Part shown: piece after piece, positions 11,560-24,839 of the stretch
Layout of the letters: every line of letters begins with the position of its first letter
Position numbering within the stretch: the first letter of the stretch is position 1
Source: Aphis gossypii
Lineage: Eukaryota > Arthropoda > Insecta > Hemiptera > Aphididae
Reading direction: 5' to 3'
DNA: 64,000 nt
NCBI RefSeq assembly: GCF_020184175.1
Contig: NC_065531.1
Coordinates: forward strand, 83,484,604 to 83,548,603
Notes under the pieces: model-generated
What the model was told of the DNA's origin: nothing
Database searches by the model: none
What the model saw: the letters and a program-made list of their open reading frames with translations, nothing else
Program-made: the position numbers and the translations under genes

Positions 11560-12850
11560 TGGTGAAAAAGATGGTTTATGTTTTAATGGCTTGAATACAA
11601 AAAAATTTAAGTTCTTTTATAATTATTGTAAGCTAAACTTATGGAAAATCTTGTATTAAATTTTCAAATCTTAACTACTTATACAAAAAATTTTATGTAT
11701 TAAACCTACAAAATAATTAGCAAATATTCATGATTTTGACGAATTTTCGTCAACATTTGAACTTCAAAATATGCTAATAAAAAAAAATTGTGCCTATGTA
11801 TTCTTATAATTTTTTAATCACTATAAGAATAACTTATGAAGAACTTAATATTAAATTTTCAAGTATTTTTACTCGGCCAAAAAATTTTTATCTCAAAATT
11901 TCAAAAAAAATTTTCAGAAAAATCGAAAATTTCAGTTGTCTATAAATAGCTCCAAAAAAGTCAAAATATTTTGAAAATTAAATCATGTTAAGAAAATACT
12001 TATCTAAATAACTGATGAAATTTTCAAGTATCTACGACTTATACTCTTTAAATAATAACAAATATTTAAAATCGTTTGAGGATAAATCGTTAACGTTACT
12101 CTATTTCGTAAAAATTTAAAATTCAAACGCTCATAAAATTTTTTCTATAATGATGCTTCGATCTCTATAGCTTCTTGAAGAAAAACTTATGGAAAACTTA
12201 GTGTTGTATTTTTAATTCTTAGTTATAAACACAAAAAATTTTATGATTTTTCAACTTCAAAATTACTTGCAAATTTTCGCGATTTCGACATATTTCGTAA
12301 AAATTTGAACTATAAACGCTTATAAAAAAATATTGTGACTAACGATTTTTGATTTTTTTTTTAGCTACAATAAGAACAACTCATAAGGAACCTTGTATTA
12401 TATTTTCAAGTTTTTTATCGACACTTCAAAAAAAAAATTCTCATAAAAATCGAAAATTTCAGTGATCTATAAATAACTCAAAAAAAGTCAAAATTTAAAG
12501 TATTTACAGTAATTAGTTTTTGAATTACAAACATATAAAAAAATTGATTTAGTCGAAAACTGGTTTTGCGTAAAAATTCCCGTTTTTCCGTCACTTTTTT
12601 TTTGTTATTCTTGATTTCTTGGAAAACTGTTGAAAAATTTTACTTTTGACCTCTATAGTGCACCAAAGATATTAGGATATTCACTTTGCCTTCGTAAACC
12701 ACCCCCCAAGTTTGAAATTGAAGCATTATTTCGACTATAGTTATGCTGTAGTGGTTGTACACACACACACTCACAAACACACATCATTGTAAAATCAATA
12801 CATTCATCGATTCATCACTCCGTTCAGAATCTAAAATGTGTAGGTATACA
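11560..12850. repeat. Long degenerate interspersed repeat with internal repetition
   Basis: Similar blocks recur within this stretch: forms of AACTTATGGAAAACTT (11639, 12187, and variants at 11833 and 12370), TTTCAAGT..TTTTT, TCAAAATTTGAACTTCAAA-like words and AAAAATCGAAAATTTCAGT (11920 and 12447). The right end passes through a block with CCTCTATAGTGCACCAAAG and ACCACCCCCCAAGTTTGAAA to a CA microsatellite and then CATTGTAAAATCAATACATTCATC, which is seen again at 61340. Related relics are at 18690-18900 and, on the other strand, 63000-63250. This is a dispersed repeat, probably a decayed DNA transposon; I see no protein domain in it. Confidence 0.6.
12757..12784. repeat. Short CA/AC microsatellite
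   Basis: A run of ACACACACACAC interrupted by TC and AAA. It forms part of the right end of the preceding dispersed repeat. Confidence 0.7.
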
Positions 12851-13044
12851 AATATTAAAAACTACTTTTATAATAATTTTTATCTACATAGGTTCTGGTT
12901 CATTTTTATTATTAAAATAATAAATACATCAAAATTAAAAATATAATTAATAATACTTGAAGTATTTTAAAACAAATTATTCAATATGGAAATTAATTAA
13001 CTATTAAGAAGGCATTCTCTTTCGCAGTCATTCCGTCATCGCCA

Positions 13045-13098
13045 TGTTAGACATTTGTAAGATAGAGACAACATAGTACAGGTATAGCGTCATTTTAA
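13045..13098. mobile_element. Degenerate end of the TTAA foldback element
   Basis: The stretch around TTTGTAAGATAGAGACAAC, then GTACAGGTATAGCGTC and a TTAA at 13095, resembles the right terminus of the element at 9599-10574 with several substitutions. Only this end is recognisable, so it is a relic. Confidence 0.4.
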
Positions 13099-13579
13099 GT
13101 TTTCTATATACTTGCATTATATATATATATATATATGTATATTGTATATTGTATATGTTTTAGCTATATGACGTACACAATAGAGAGGCAACGAGAGGGA
13201 TTGTTTAGTTATTTTCTATTATAACTTTCGCAACGATTGTGAACCGAACCAACAACTGTATTCGATGCACCGACCACAGAGACTAGTAAGTAGATACTTA
13301 CACACAATTGTTATAAAACGATATTAATTACAACCGAACTTGCAGGTAGTTTTTGAACTTGATGGTGGAATCTTACATACCTACTATGTAGAATTACCTA
13401 TATATATAAATCACTTAGAATATTAATATATTTACTTAGAATTATAATATTATTACTTGTAAACTATATAAAAATTAGTTTTCACTTGTTTATTTGTACA
13501 CGTACCTACATTATACATATTACCATAATATAACGTTCTAGTGACTATACTCACTAACCAATAGCCAAGCATGTTCATC

Positions 13580-14230
13580 CTATGTTCTTTAGTATCAAAG
13601 TTAATCAAAATTTGATTTTAGAATTTTTAAATGCACTAAAGAACCATATTTTCAAATTCTTGAGAGTTATGATTTTTTGTATGACTCATTAAAAGAGTCC
13701 TGTGTTCACCTGTGAAAATACAAACTTCTGTTTTTTTAAATGAGAACTTCTCTTTTATAATGTTCATTATTAAGTAGATTTTATTTTAAATGTTGACGTG
13801 TTAGAATCGTAATTTAAACGAGTAATTTTTGAGTTATTTAACTTTACGACCAAGTATAATAGATCCACAATATTGAGTTTGGAAAATATAGGGACTATAT
13901 CTGGGTGATTTTAAAATTTTAGGGATTATATCAATTATTTGTAAAAAATATCCAAGTATAATAAATACTAGATACAAATCATACAATATTACAATTACTT
14001 TATATTTTTGTAAAATCATGTTTTAAGAATAATATAATTCTTAGTATAAACATTTTAATTACTGAGAAACTACTGGAAAGAATTTTGAACTAAGTATCTT
14101 CATTAAAATGTTTTTAAAAAATATGTTCTAAATAATTTACAATAAAAAAGCGGGATTCTTATTTGAAAAACAGAAGTTTGTATCACAACGGAATACTCCT
14201 TATTTTATTATTATTATGACGATATGTTCT
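13580..14230. mobile_element. Imperfect foldback element
   Basis: The arm at 13719-13755 (TACAAACTTCTGTTTTTTTA then AATGAGAACTTCTC) is the inverted counterpart of 14147-14185 (reverse complement TACAAACTTCTGTTTTTCAA). Outer words TGTTCTTTAGTA and TGTTCTTTGAGTA are in the same orientation and may be unrelated. The 400-bp centre is AT-rich and carries no domain. A small non-autonomous foldback transposon is the simplest reading. Confidence 0.45.
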
Positions 14231-17200
14231 TTGAGTAGATATATTTAAAAATTCCAACCATTATAATAAGAAAACACAGGAGTGATGATGCTTAATGAAT
14301 CATATGATATCTTATACTATAATATTATATAATATATAGTATATTAATATTATATAATAATATATTATATTATATAGTACTATCTATAACACTATATTTA
14401 TACATGTTTATATAGTTATCTATATATAACTTAAAACTTTATATAGTGTATAGATGATTTTTGCAGTTATACTATTCTATTACATTACTTATTTAGATAC
14501 TATTAATGTATAATAATTATTATAATACAATACGTAGGTACTTACCTATTTTAATGTGTATATATTATATATATATATACATATAAAAATAATATATATA
14601 CAAGCAATTTTATACAAAAATTAAATAGGTTACAGACTTGAAATTTATAAATATTATATTATTATTTATTAAATAGACAAACATTATGGTATAAAATAAT
14701 GTAGGGTTGGTGCGCTGTTTCCCGTTGATAAGCACTTGAGCTGCAGGAGATACAAAAAACGGATATCACTCCCGCGGCACTAGTACTTAGGAACAGAATA
14801 TGCGTTATTGTAGAAACATCTATTTTATAATTGAACACAAATAATAGCACAAAACTAAGATATTTTAATATTATAATTATTAATTAATTTTAAATACAAT
14901 AAAAATAAAACATTATTATAAATTATACTATAAATACCTATTTATTATATTACATTACATAGGTATATTGATATAAATAGTATCTAAAATTATATTTATT
15001 GTTAAAAGAACGTAATATATCATAAGTGTACTAATTTTAAGTCATAATAATATAGATTTCAAGGGAATTATACTCGAAAGCTGTATTACTAAAATGGCAT
15101 TATAGATCTACCTATACGAGTATTAAACCTATATTAGTATCGAATTTGATAACATGAAGGAGTTAAAATATTTAAAGGTTAAGTTAAAATTATGAGTTAA
15201 GTTGTATTACTTATTAAAAATTAGTAATTTAAATTTAAGGTTAATTTATAGGTAAATACGTAGGTAGAATACTACGATAATTACTTCGGAAGTATTTACA
15301 AAACTATTAAATAAAATTGAATAGGTAAACATTCCATAACAGTTAATGTAATGCAAATAAGTATGTAGTTCAGAGGATTTTAATGATTTTATGACAGTAA
15401 TAAATTTAAAATATCAACTTAATATATTTAAATATAGAAAGAATTACATAAAAAAGTAAAATTATAGATTTGTTTAGAATGTTTAGATTAATAGGTATAA
15501 CCATTAATATCATAAGTAACTTAGCTAGGATATTTTTTTGAGAGAGCTGTTTTAATAAATTAATTCAATTATTTTATAAAAAGTTGACAAAATACTTATA
15601 GAAATACCTATGTTATTAACTTATATTTATATGTAAACCTTTGAAAATGTAAAGAATATTTCATAATATTATGTACTCACGATTTTAATCGGTTGTTAAA
15701 ATTCATATTTCTGTAATAGAAAAAAAAACAGATATTCAGCGTAAGCGCATAAATTGCGTGTAAATGGTGACAAATTTTAAAGATAGAAGATCGTATAACG
15801 TACTAAACTACTATTTTGTGATTAAACATTAAGTATGATAGATGTTACCAAACGTTTGAGCTAAGATCGACTAAACGAATACAGAACAAACACACAGTTT
15901 GTCATCCTTTAACAATTCCAACAAGCTTAATAATGGATTCGTGTGGGGGGATAAATTAAGGTTTTTATCATTCATTGGCGGAACAATTTAATTCGTATCT
16001 CCAAGGCATGTTACACCCACTCGGTGTAGTCATTATCCTAGTAAATACTAAAGTTCCTATATAAATCGTTTTTTATTATTATTGTATAAACTATTTATTG
16101 ACAAAAATTCATTTTAAATAAATACTCATAATTATAAAATTGATATTTTAAAAAGAAGATTAACAATTGACTATAATAGAAAAATTTAAATTTGAAATAT
16201 ATAAATTATTACGGTTTATAGATGATGACCAACAGTTTACACTTATAATTTTGTTAAGTATAAATGTTGGTAAAAATAATTTTGTACATAATTTTGAATC
16301 ATTAAAAAACTACAAATTTATAGATGATACTTAGAGACTGCTGAAATTATGTTGGTATATAACTATATAATTCGTTCTATTAGTCGTTGTTATAGCCAGT
16401 GAAACTATAAAGTGGTGTAGACTAGGCTCTGGTTTTTTAAAATTTTAGGTTTACATATCAACTTAGTTTTAATTGTTTTTATTTAAAACAATCATTTTAC
16501 ATTATATCATGGCCTTACAGAGGATATCACAGTATGTCAATATGAGTTATAAATATATTAATATATTACATATAATAATAATCTATATAATATATAATTA
16601 TACGCACATAATCATATGTGCAATATGCCTATGCTAATTGCCAACTTTATGTATAGGGTATAGAATAATAATAGAATAAATAATGTAAATAATACAGTAT
16701 AGAATAGAACTTTGTTGGAAATTCATCGTGTAGAATTGAAATTTATATTTTTACAATATTGAATAGTATTTAAATTTCAAATGTATAATAAAGATTTTTT
16801 ACATTATATTTAAATGTTTTTTCTTATTTTGTTATTAAAAAAATTGAACAAATAATTCAATAAATATGATTTATAGAAATTTAAAGTATTTTTCCATTAC
16901 ATATGTTTAAATTATCATTTCATTATATTTAATCACATTTTAATAATATTTAGACTAATTTTAAATAATTTGAAGGCAGAGGTTAGGAAACTTAAGGTTT
17001 TAAACTTTCTAAATATTTTAATTTTTTTCTATAAATGTTGATAAAAATGTTCATGGTCAGTAAAAAATCTCTAAAATGTAATACAAGATTTCTAATATTT
17101 TTTTATTAATAGCAAATTATTTACTTTATTATAATTATAATTAAATTAATTATTACTATAATATATAACCAATTATTATTTATTTCAAATTACTCACTGT

Positions 17201-18689
17201 ATTACTACTTACAGAAAAATAAATAACTTATATAAATATATAGGTATAATTATTAATTAATAATTAGCTATCCTTAGAAATGTATATTTTGATACACCAT
17301 GTCTGCTCAGAATCGTTTTTCTTACATGTTACATGTAATGATTTATAATTGAATTAAAATATAAGCGATTAAAATTAAACACATCCATTCATATTATGCA
17401 TATGAATAATGCATACTCAAAACCTCTAACTTACAATAATACGTCTGACTGACTTTTTCGCTTTATTTAAAAAATGTTTATTCTTGCAACTTTTGGCTTT
17501 ATATTTGTGATAAATTTTCAGTTTCATCCATGATTAAATCAAATAAAATTAGGTTGTGTTTATAGGAAACACCTATATGGCTATATGATATATTTTTCTT
17601 AGCAAAAATTATTTAAATTAACATTGACTCTTTTATAACCTGCTGTAATAAAATAATTGCTAAACCGAGTTGTCATTATAAAATAAATTAAATTGAATAT
17701 GATCTTTTACTTTTTCATTAGTATATTTTACCTGAAATGTTAATGAATAATGTTGAAGACTGAAGTAGATAATGAAAGCATTGAATATTACTTTTCCTTT
17801 AAGAAATATTATCAAATAGCTATATTTGTGCTATAAATAAGTAATTTAGTTTATTTTAAATATTTTAATAATAGTAAATAGATTTATTTTTGGTATTTTG
17901 ATATAACGATTAGATACCTAGGCAATTATACAAAAATATAAAGTCGGTAATAATATTTACGTTTACGAATTTACATTAGAAAAAAAAATATATATAAAAA
18001 GGCATAAATAAAGTATATATTTAATGTTTAATAAAAATCAATAAACGGTTACTTTAAAACATTTTAAAAAATGTGTGCGTTTGTTTTTTAGTTAACTAGA
18101 ATTTTATAGAATTTTTTTTATTTGAATTATAGAATGATGTAACATAATACCTATATATGCAACGTAACAAAAATTTCATACTGAACAAAATTTTGTAAAT
18201 AAAAATTGTAAAAACTAATAGAAATTCATAAAAAAAAGGACCGGACACTAGACAGGATATAGATATCGTTTCGTTAAACTCGACGCAGGATAACTATACT
18301 ATTGTCTATTAGTTTCAAATCAGTAATCATTTATTTTGTTCTAAAAATGATTTTTAATTGCTTCATTTCGTTATAATAATGTAATAATATTTATATGCTT
18401 TTTTTTAATTATAAGTCACTCTCCCTCGTAAGAATGAGTATTATGATTAATGACTAATGAGTAATTATTTTCAAAATATATTTATACATAAATATAAGAA
18501 ATATAATTACATATTTAGTAATATAATACATAAGTACAATAAGTACATTATTCATTAGTTTTTATATAATCGTAATCATAGTAAAAAATATAGTATATAT
18601 GCAGCCTGAATCTATATAGTAGGTGTCAACTGTAGGTACTTCGTAATTGATTATGATGATAAACAAAATGAAATCGATTTACCTTTTGG
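14231..18689. other. Gene desert, AT-rich
   Basis: I find no reading frame with family resemblance on either strand. There is a TA-rich self-complementary block at 14310-14400 and a slightly GC-richer patch at 14700-14790. The remainder is low-complexity AT sequence. Long introns of unseen genes or distal regulatory DNA cannot be excluded. Confidence 0.4.
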
Positions 18690-18910
18690 TTCAATTTTTA
18701 TTTTTCTCGGTTATTTTGAAAAGTATTCTAATTTGCTTTTGACCTCTAAAGTACAATTCGTTACTAGAAATTACCTTCAACCCCAAAACTGGGCGATTGA
18801 AGCATCTTCACTGATTCAAAAGCTTGAAATAGTTATGATAGACACACACAATGTATTTTTTTAAACTAAGCTTAAAAAATCAACAATTCATCTTAGAATT
18901 TAAAATGTAG
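18690..18910. repeat. Relic of the 11560-12850 repeat family
   Basis: It shares the order of words with the right part of the larger repeat: TTGCTTTTGACCTCTAAAGT, CTTCAACCCCAAAACTGG, GATTGAAGCATC, ATAGTTATGATAGACACACA and TTAGAATTTAAAATG. Divergence is high and both ends are indistinct. Confidence 0.5.
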
Positions 18911-20800
18911 CTAATAATTTATGAAAATCATAATTTTCCCTGTTCACATTTTTAATTTAAAACAATAAAATAACCCTTAATATAATAATTTGTAGACCAA
19001 TAATGTTTTTAATTTATTTTTCAACTACATTTATTTAGCATATTATAATTTATAAATAAAAAGTATTTTTAAATTTAATTAATACTAATTAATTGAAATT
19101 GTAGACTTGATATAATAAAATTATATCTGTAAAAATAATCGAAATTCAATATCTATCCTAAATGATCCAAAACTATAATCAAACTATCGAATATTTGTTT
19201 ATTTCTTCATAATAAAAAAAATAACGGAACTTATTTAATGCTTAAAAATATTTCCAGCGTGTGTCGTGAATTTCGTAATTTTTTGCAATTTCTTTATTGA
19301 TTAATGAAGCGATACTGTAAACAATAATAATAATAATAATAATACCTGTCTAAAATATTACTGTAAGAATTCTATGACATTTTTAATGAATAAACTATAA
19401 CTTAAATAACTAAATAATTTTTTTTATTTAAATAGTTTTTAGTTATACTAAATTAAATAATTAAATAAGTATATATAATTATTATATTGTTCTTCTATAC
19501 CCCAAATAAAGTCTATTTGTCCATTTAACTTTAAACAACACGTATATTAGTGTAAAACCAATATAGGTGCTTTGTTTATTCACTAGGAATACAAAATGCG
19601 TACATCATCAAAATTTTAACTCGATATACAACATAAAATATATAAAATACACATACCTAGATATCCATCTAAAAATGATAATCATCACATTTTAAAAATT
19701 ATTTACGCAGACAGATAATAAGTAAAGACTAAAGGTAGGTATATTGATTTTATATTTTAGAAATAAAAAAAATAATTTATGTGATCAATATTCAATGAAA
19801 ACAAGCAGAAATTTTCAGTTACTTATGTATGATGAATTATCAATTCATTAATGTTCAATGCACCCTGTTTAAATTAACACCTATCTTATTTGATACACTG
19901 CAGTACACATTGCAGGATTCTGAAATGTGCTATGAAGTGAAGTATGAATGTCTAAACTAAGATAAATTCTAAGATTCATAATATGATTTAGTATTTTAAT
20001 TGTGGAATAAAAATAATATTTCATCCAGGTATAGAGAGTAATGGAATTATAAAAATAATTATTGGGCTTAGATATTATAATAAGTATCTAATAAGTATAA
20101 TAACGTTTTAAAATATTGAATAAGAAATAAGAATATAATTAAATTTAAATAAGATAGAATGATATAGATACCTACATTAAATTAACCAATTAGGTATGTT
20201 ATTATATTCGATATAGGTAAATCAAATTTATACAACAATTTATTTTGTTTCTATACTTTTTAATTAACTAAAATTATTTTTATAATTAATACAATAAATA
20301 AATAGACTAATTTCATAGGTTAAAATTTCCAAAATCATATGAATATTTCAAAATAAAATAGCTTTTATAACAAACGTTCTGTTAAAAGTTTAAATAATCC
20401 ACATAAATGTCTACATAACAATAGATCTTTATTCTTTGTATATTAAATGTACCAATTAAATTTGTATACAATATTATAATTAAAGACAACTATAATACAG
20501 CCTATATAGATAAATCTATATAATTACTATTTAATAAATTATACGCTGTTGGTTTAAAAAAAAAAAAACCAAGTTACATTTTATTATTTCTTATAGTTGA
20601 AAAATTTAGTAGTAAAAAAAATATAAATAATGATTACATTTATAACATTAATTCCATACTTAAATTTACAGGAATAAAAGTTATTTTGTGTATATATCAT
20701 ATATAAAGTTATACGCAGTTATATAGTTATAAAAAAATAAGTAGATAATCAACTTTGTACAATTCTTTTTTTTTTTGGATTTATTCGTAAGACGTAATTA
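18911..20800. other. Gene desert, AT-rich, with an AAT microsatellite
   Basis: No supported gene. An (AAT)n run of eight units lies at 19321-19346. The rest is AT-rich with many short tandem-like runs. Confidence 0.4.
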
Positions 20801-20807
20801 GGAGGCC

Positions 20808-20880
20808 AGAGTGGTAAGCAGTAGTACGCAGGTGACATATTTAAATTCAATTCACCGTTGGCGCTACTACTTAGCACTCT
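20808..20880 (+). ncRNA. Pre-miRNA-like hairpin (candidate)
   Basis: The arm AGAGTGGTAAGCAGTAGT (20808-20825) pairs with ACTACTTAGCACTCT (20866-20880) with few mismatches, and the stem continues inward through GGTGA (20831-20835) against TCACC (20852-20856). The whole is about 73 nt with a loop of roughly 16 nt and two or three internal bulges, the size and shape of a microRNA precursor. It is more complex and GC-richer than its surroundings. I do not recognise a known mature microRNA seed, and a small palindromic transposon would also look like this. The strand is arbitrary since both strands fold. Confidence 0.3.
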
Positions 20881-20889
20881 AATCTCTAG

Positions 20890-22540
20890 ACTTCTGTCAA
20901 TAAATATACAATAGTTGCCAAAATGCATATTATTGTATACTCCTTGTTGTCACGTAATTATAATTGATGCTCGAAAACCTGCAAGCAAAAAAGGTTCAAT
21001 TATATATTGACAAATTGTAGCGGCGTGTTATTTTTTTTATGTAACCAAATTTGACATGTAAAACGTTTCTATACAACTACCCATAAATGACTAAAACACA
21101 ATTATTATTTCTCAATACTTTATTAAAAATATTAAAGATTTTTAATTACTTAAAAAGTTGAAACTTGTAAGGTCGTAAAAGTGTTTACAGAAATATACGA
21201 CTGCAGTTTGCTAAAACTCTTGTTGTAACAGATGTATAAATGCAGAGTGTTCAAAGTAAACACGGAATTGTATCGAACTATTTGATTAATATATTTTATA
21301 CGAACAAACAAATGTATTCTTTTTTTCAATTTCCTACCTACTTTTTGAAATACCTACGTTAAAATGAAAATCCAAAAGGTACACGATTAAAACTTAATAT
21401 AATAATAACAGTAACTATAAGTTATAACTTATTAGATTAATATTTTGTACAGTTAGGTACATTATCTATAATAATAATAATATGTGGATAATATTATTTA
21501 CTATGGTTATACTTCTGGCGAATAACTATTAATCATATATACATAAGACTTATTCCTATAGTTTATAAACATATTTTTTTTGGCTGGACAGTATTTAGAT
21601 TTAAAAAACCTAAAATCAACAGTATAATAACTATAACTGATGACGTACGATATAATAAGTGATTATAATAGTCTTTCGAGCAAAGGGCCATAATTTAAAC
21701 TGCAGCAGATGACAAATAATTGACCTTATTAACTGTAAACGAATGTAGTAACTAGTAACATAACAGCGTGCATAGAAGTCGGCAATAGCACCGTGTGCCA
21801 AAGAATCTGTTTGTGTTCAGCTATATTCTAACATATGTACAAAAAAAAAACCTTATGCAAATTAACGTAGAAAGTAACAAAAGTATGAATAAAATTGTCA
21901 AAATATTGAAACTGTACACGTATGCAATACAAATTTTATATAATTATATTCATATAGGTAGATACTTATATAGTGTTTACAAAAGCATGTTCTGAAATAG
22001 TTACATTTAAAATTGTATATTTAAGGTAAGTTATAATTTTTTTTTTACTGGTAGATTAAAATTAAAATTATGTATTTTTAATCAATATTTCGTTCAGTTA
22101 AATTTTCTAACAATTGTAAACTATAAAATAAAAAGTTGCTTGTATCAAAGTGTTACATAATCGATTGTAATTATTATTATTTTTTTTTTTTTGACAATAC
22201 AATATTGATTATATTTTTACTACATGAATTATGTCACAAAGTTTTAAATAAACTTAAATCATAACAAATTTTATTTACTGTTATACCAACAAGTATAATA
22301 TATAGGCCATTTTTAATTAAAAAAAAAAAATGTATGTCATACTGACGTTAATAAAACAGTAGTAAAATCAAAAAAATAATTTTGAGAAATTTTTTTCACT
22401 GTATTTATACGCGTAAAACATTTTGTATGCGTTTTATGATTATAGATAGTGCCTTAATCATAGTACTTTTATTGTATACGCGCGTTTATTATTACAATAT
22501 AATATTTAGTGGGTTTTGATTTAAATATATAATAACATAA
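20890..22540. other. Gene desert, AT-rich
   Basis: Nothing coding is supported. A 66-codon frame at 21795-21995 has no family resemblance and random-type composition. Confidence 0.4.
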
Positions 22541-22880
22541 TATAATATGAATTATGATGGCCCCTGTGCGGTGTGATTGTAATCGTTTATCCCAATATAC
22601 GATTCTTAAAAATATTTTCTATGAGGGACGAGGGAATTGAAAATTAATGGCGAGCAGGGACCGATGCCTGCAGCAGTATAATATAACAGGATGCCGTTCG
22701 TTAAAGGGCCAATGCGTACAAATTAATATTAAATAACACGTTGTACGTTACATACATATATCTATAGGATACATGTAGTACGTGAAGGTTTCATAATATG
22801 TGAATGTGTGGATGCCGGTGTCTATGGTGCGGGTCCACTTAACGGGCAATTCACAGCAATAATAAACGTTTGTGAATAGC
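22541..22880. promoter_or_regulatory. GC-richer non-coding island in the desert
   Basis: This stretch (GATGGCCCCTGTGCGGTGTG, GGGACGAGGG, GGCGAGCAGGGACCGATGCC, GGATGCCGTTCG and others) has clearly more G, C and CpG than the kilobases around it, with no repeat copies noticed elsewhere in the window and no open frame of length. It may be a conserved regulatory element, a promoter or an untranslated exon. The assignment is by composition only. Confidence 0.25.
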
Positions 22881-24750
22881 ATCTCATTTATCCGTCATAT
22901 ATTATAACGTCTACCAGTTTCCTCTTTATACTTTTATTTTATTTTGATTTTTTTTTTTATTATTCTATTAAAGTACATATAGTTTACAACATTAATAATT
23001 CCCAGTACGATTCACAAAAAAAAAAAAAAAAATCTATGACCAATTCTCAGTAGTTTTGAGCAATAATCAATAGATTATAATATTATTACAGAGTATAGAC
23101 AGATGCAATATGAATCACTTTTCAAACTTTCACGGTCAATTATTCGTATTAACTAATCAAAGCTTACTAAACTAAGATAATTTTTTAACGTTCATATTTT
23201 GTATTATGTGTGTAATACATCTGTACATAATATTATCGCTCCTAAGATCCAGATGTTAGCCATTTACTATTTCCTTCCAAATAATTAATTTGTGATTTGA
23301 ATATTACTAATTATTTTTACTTTACATAGATACCAACTGATTATTTGTATCTACTTAACTTAAAAATTTAAATGTTATTGAACTATCTCTATTTAAATAC
23401 ATTAAATTAATTTGTTTACTTACTGAAATTAAATTTATCAATTCAACAAAATATTATCTAACTTAAATAATTATTTTTTGGTATTTTGGCCAAAACTTCA
23501 AGTCTTACAATAACTCTACACCAATTGATATATATATAGCCAATACCTAATAATAATACTATTGCTAGCTTAGTTTGAGACTCGATATAGATAATTGTTT
23601 GAATAATAAACATAGTATTACAGTAGCGTACATTTTATTTTATAAAAGAATAAAAATGTTAAAATCACAGTATCTATGTATGTATACTTAAAAAAATATA
23701 TAAATTAGCTTACAAATGTCAATGAGCAGCATAAAATATATTGTATGTACACAATTATAAATAAATAATGCGCTCATATGTATTAGTCATACCTACTCAT
23801 AAATAAAAATGTATGACTAGTGTTGTACAATATTTAAATAATTTTATATGTACATTATAAATGAAACTGCGATCACGCTGATTATAGATTTTTTTAACAA
23901 ATTCAATTTTGTAGTAATTACTTATTACAGAAGAATTCGTACGTACATGTATAATGTATGTAGTTAAAAGTGATAAATTTTAATATTGATTATAATTTCC
24001 TTAAAATAATAAAAATATTCGTGTTGATTAAATGTTTAGTTTAGTCGGCCAATAATCAGTAAGTTATGAAAACTTTTTCTCGTATTTAAATAGGTACATA
24101 CCAACTAAAAAATAATTTATATATTAATTAACATATACTTATAATTTACAAGCAATAGTATTGTAAGAAATCTCAACGATCTTACTTATAAATAAATAAT
24201 TTTTATTTTAAAATTTAATTACACACTGTAAAGGTAATTGAAAAATAATTTTAATTAATAAATTAAAATATAAGATAATGTATAAAAATTAGGTAATAAT
24301 TATGTTATTGCGTACGATATTAAATTTATATGCTCACCGTAGTATGATAATTTCGTTGTTTTCACGAACACTGCTTGATTAATAGTGGTCGAAAAAGTGA
24401 ATACCTCTGTTAATAGTGAACAAAAAATATGCATATACATATGTAGGTATCCTTGCACCGATGTCAGGTATTTATAATATTTCAGATAGGTGTACACGAA
24501 TGCAATATTATTCCCTACGGTTTGAGGAAATGGGTGTGCTATCCGTGAGACAGTGAACAACCGAATGCGTTCCATTCGATTTCTACTGTATAGAAGAAAA
24601 AAAGCTAAACAATATGTCACTAATTAACAGCTGTGACAGGTATACATACTATTATAATATAAAGGTGTATGTGCGTGTATGGTGTATACCTACGGTACAG
24701 ATGACATTTAACAATACCTAAACACCGCCGCCACACACATAATATTATAT
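22881..24750. other. Gene desert, AT-rich
   Basis: No supported gene. A 106-codon frame on the minus strand at 24300-24620 shows no domain, signal or repeat and is judged a chance opening. Confidence 0.35.
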
Positions 24751-24758
24751 ATTATTAT

Positions 24759-24829
24759 GCTGATGACGACGATGACGATGATAATAATGATGACGATGAC
24801 GACGACGACGACTTCGACGATGATAATAT
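24759..24829. repeat. GAY trinucleotide microsatellite (GAT/GAC)
   Basis: About 70 bases of GAT and GAC/ACG triplets, with ATA interruptions. Read in frame it would give poly-Asp, but the flanks do not continue an open frame, so it is treated as a microsatellite. Confidence 0.8.
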
Positions 24830-24839
24830 TATATAGGCT

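Noticed and set aside
14690..14790. tRNA-like or SINE-like patch
   Set aside because: No cloverleaf, A box or B box could be made out.
24300..24620. 106-codon minus-strand open frame in the desert
   Set aside because: No domain, repeat or signal is visible, the composition resembles random AT-rich sequence, and no splice partner is apparent.
24759..24829. Poly-aspartate coding exon
   Set aside because: The flanking frame closes quickly and the pattern is that of a trinucleotide microsatellite.
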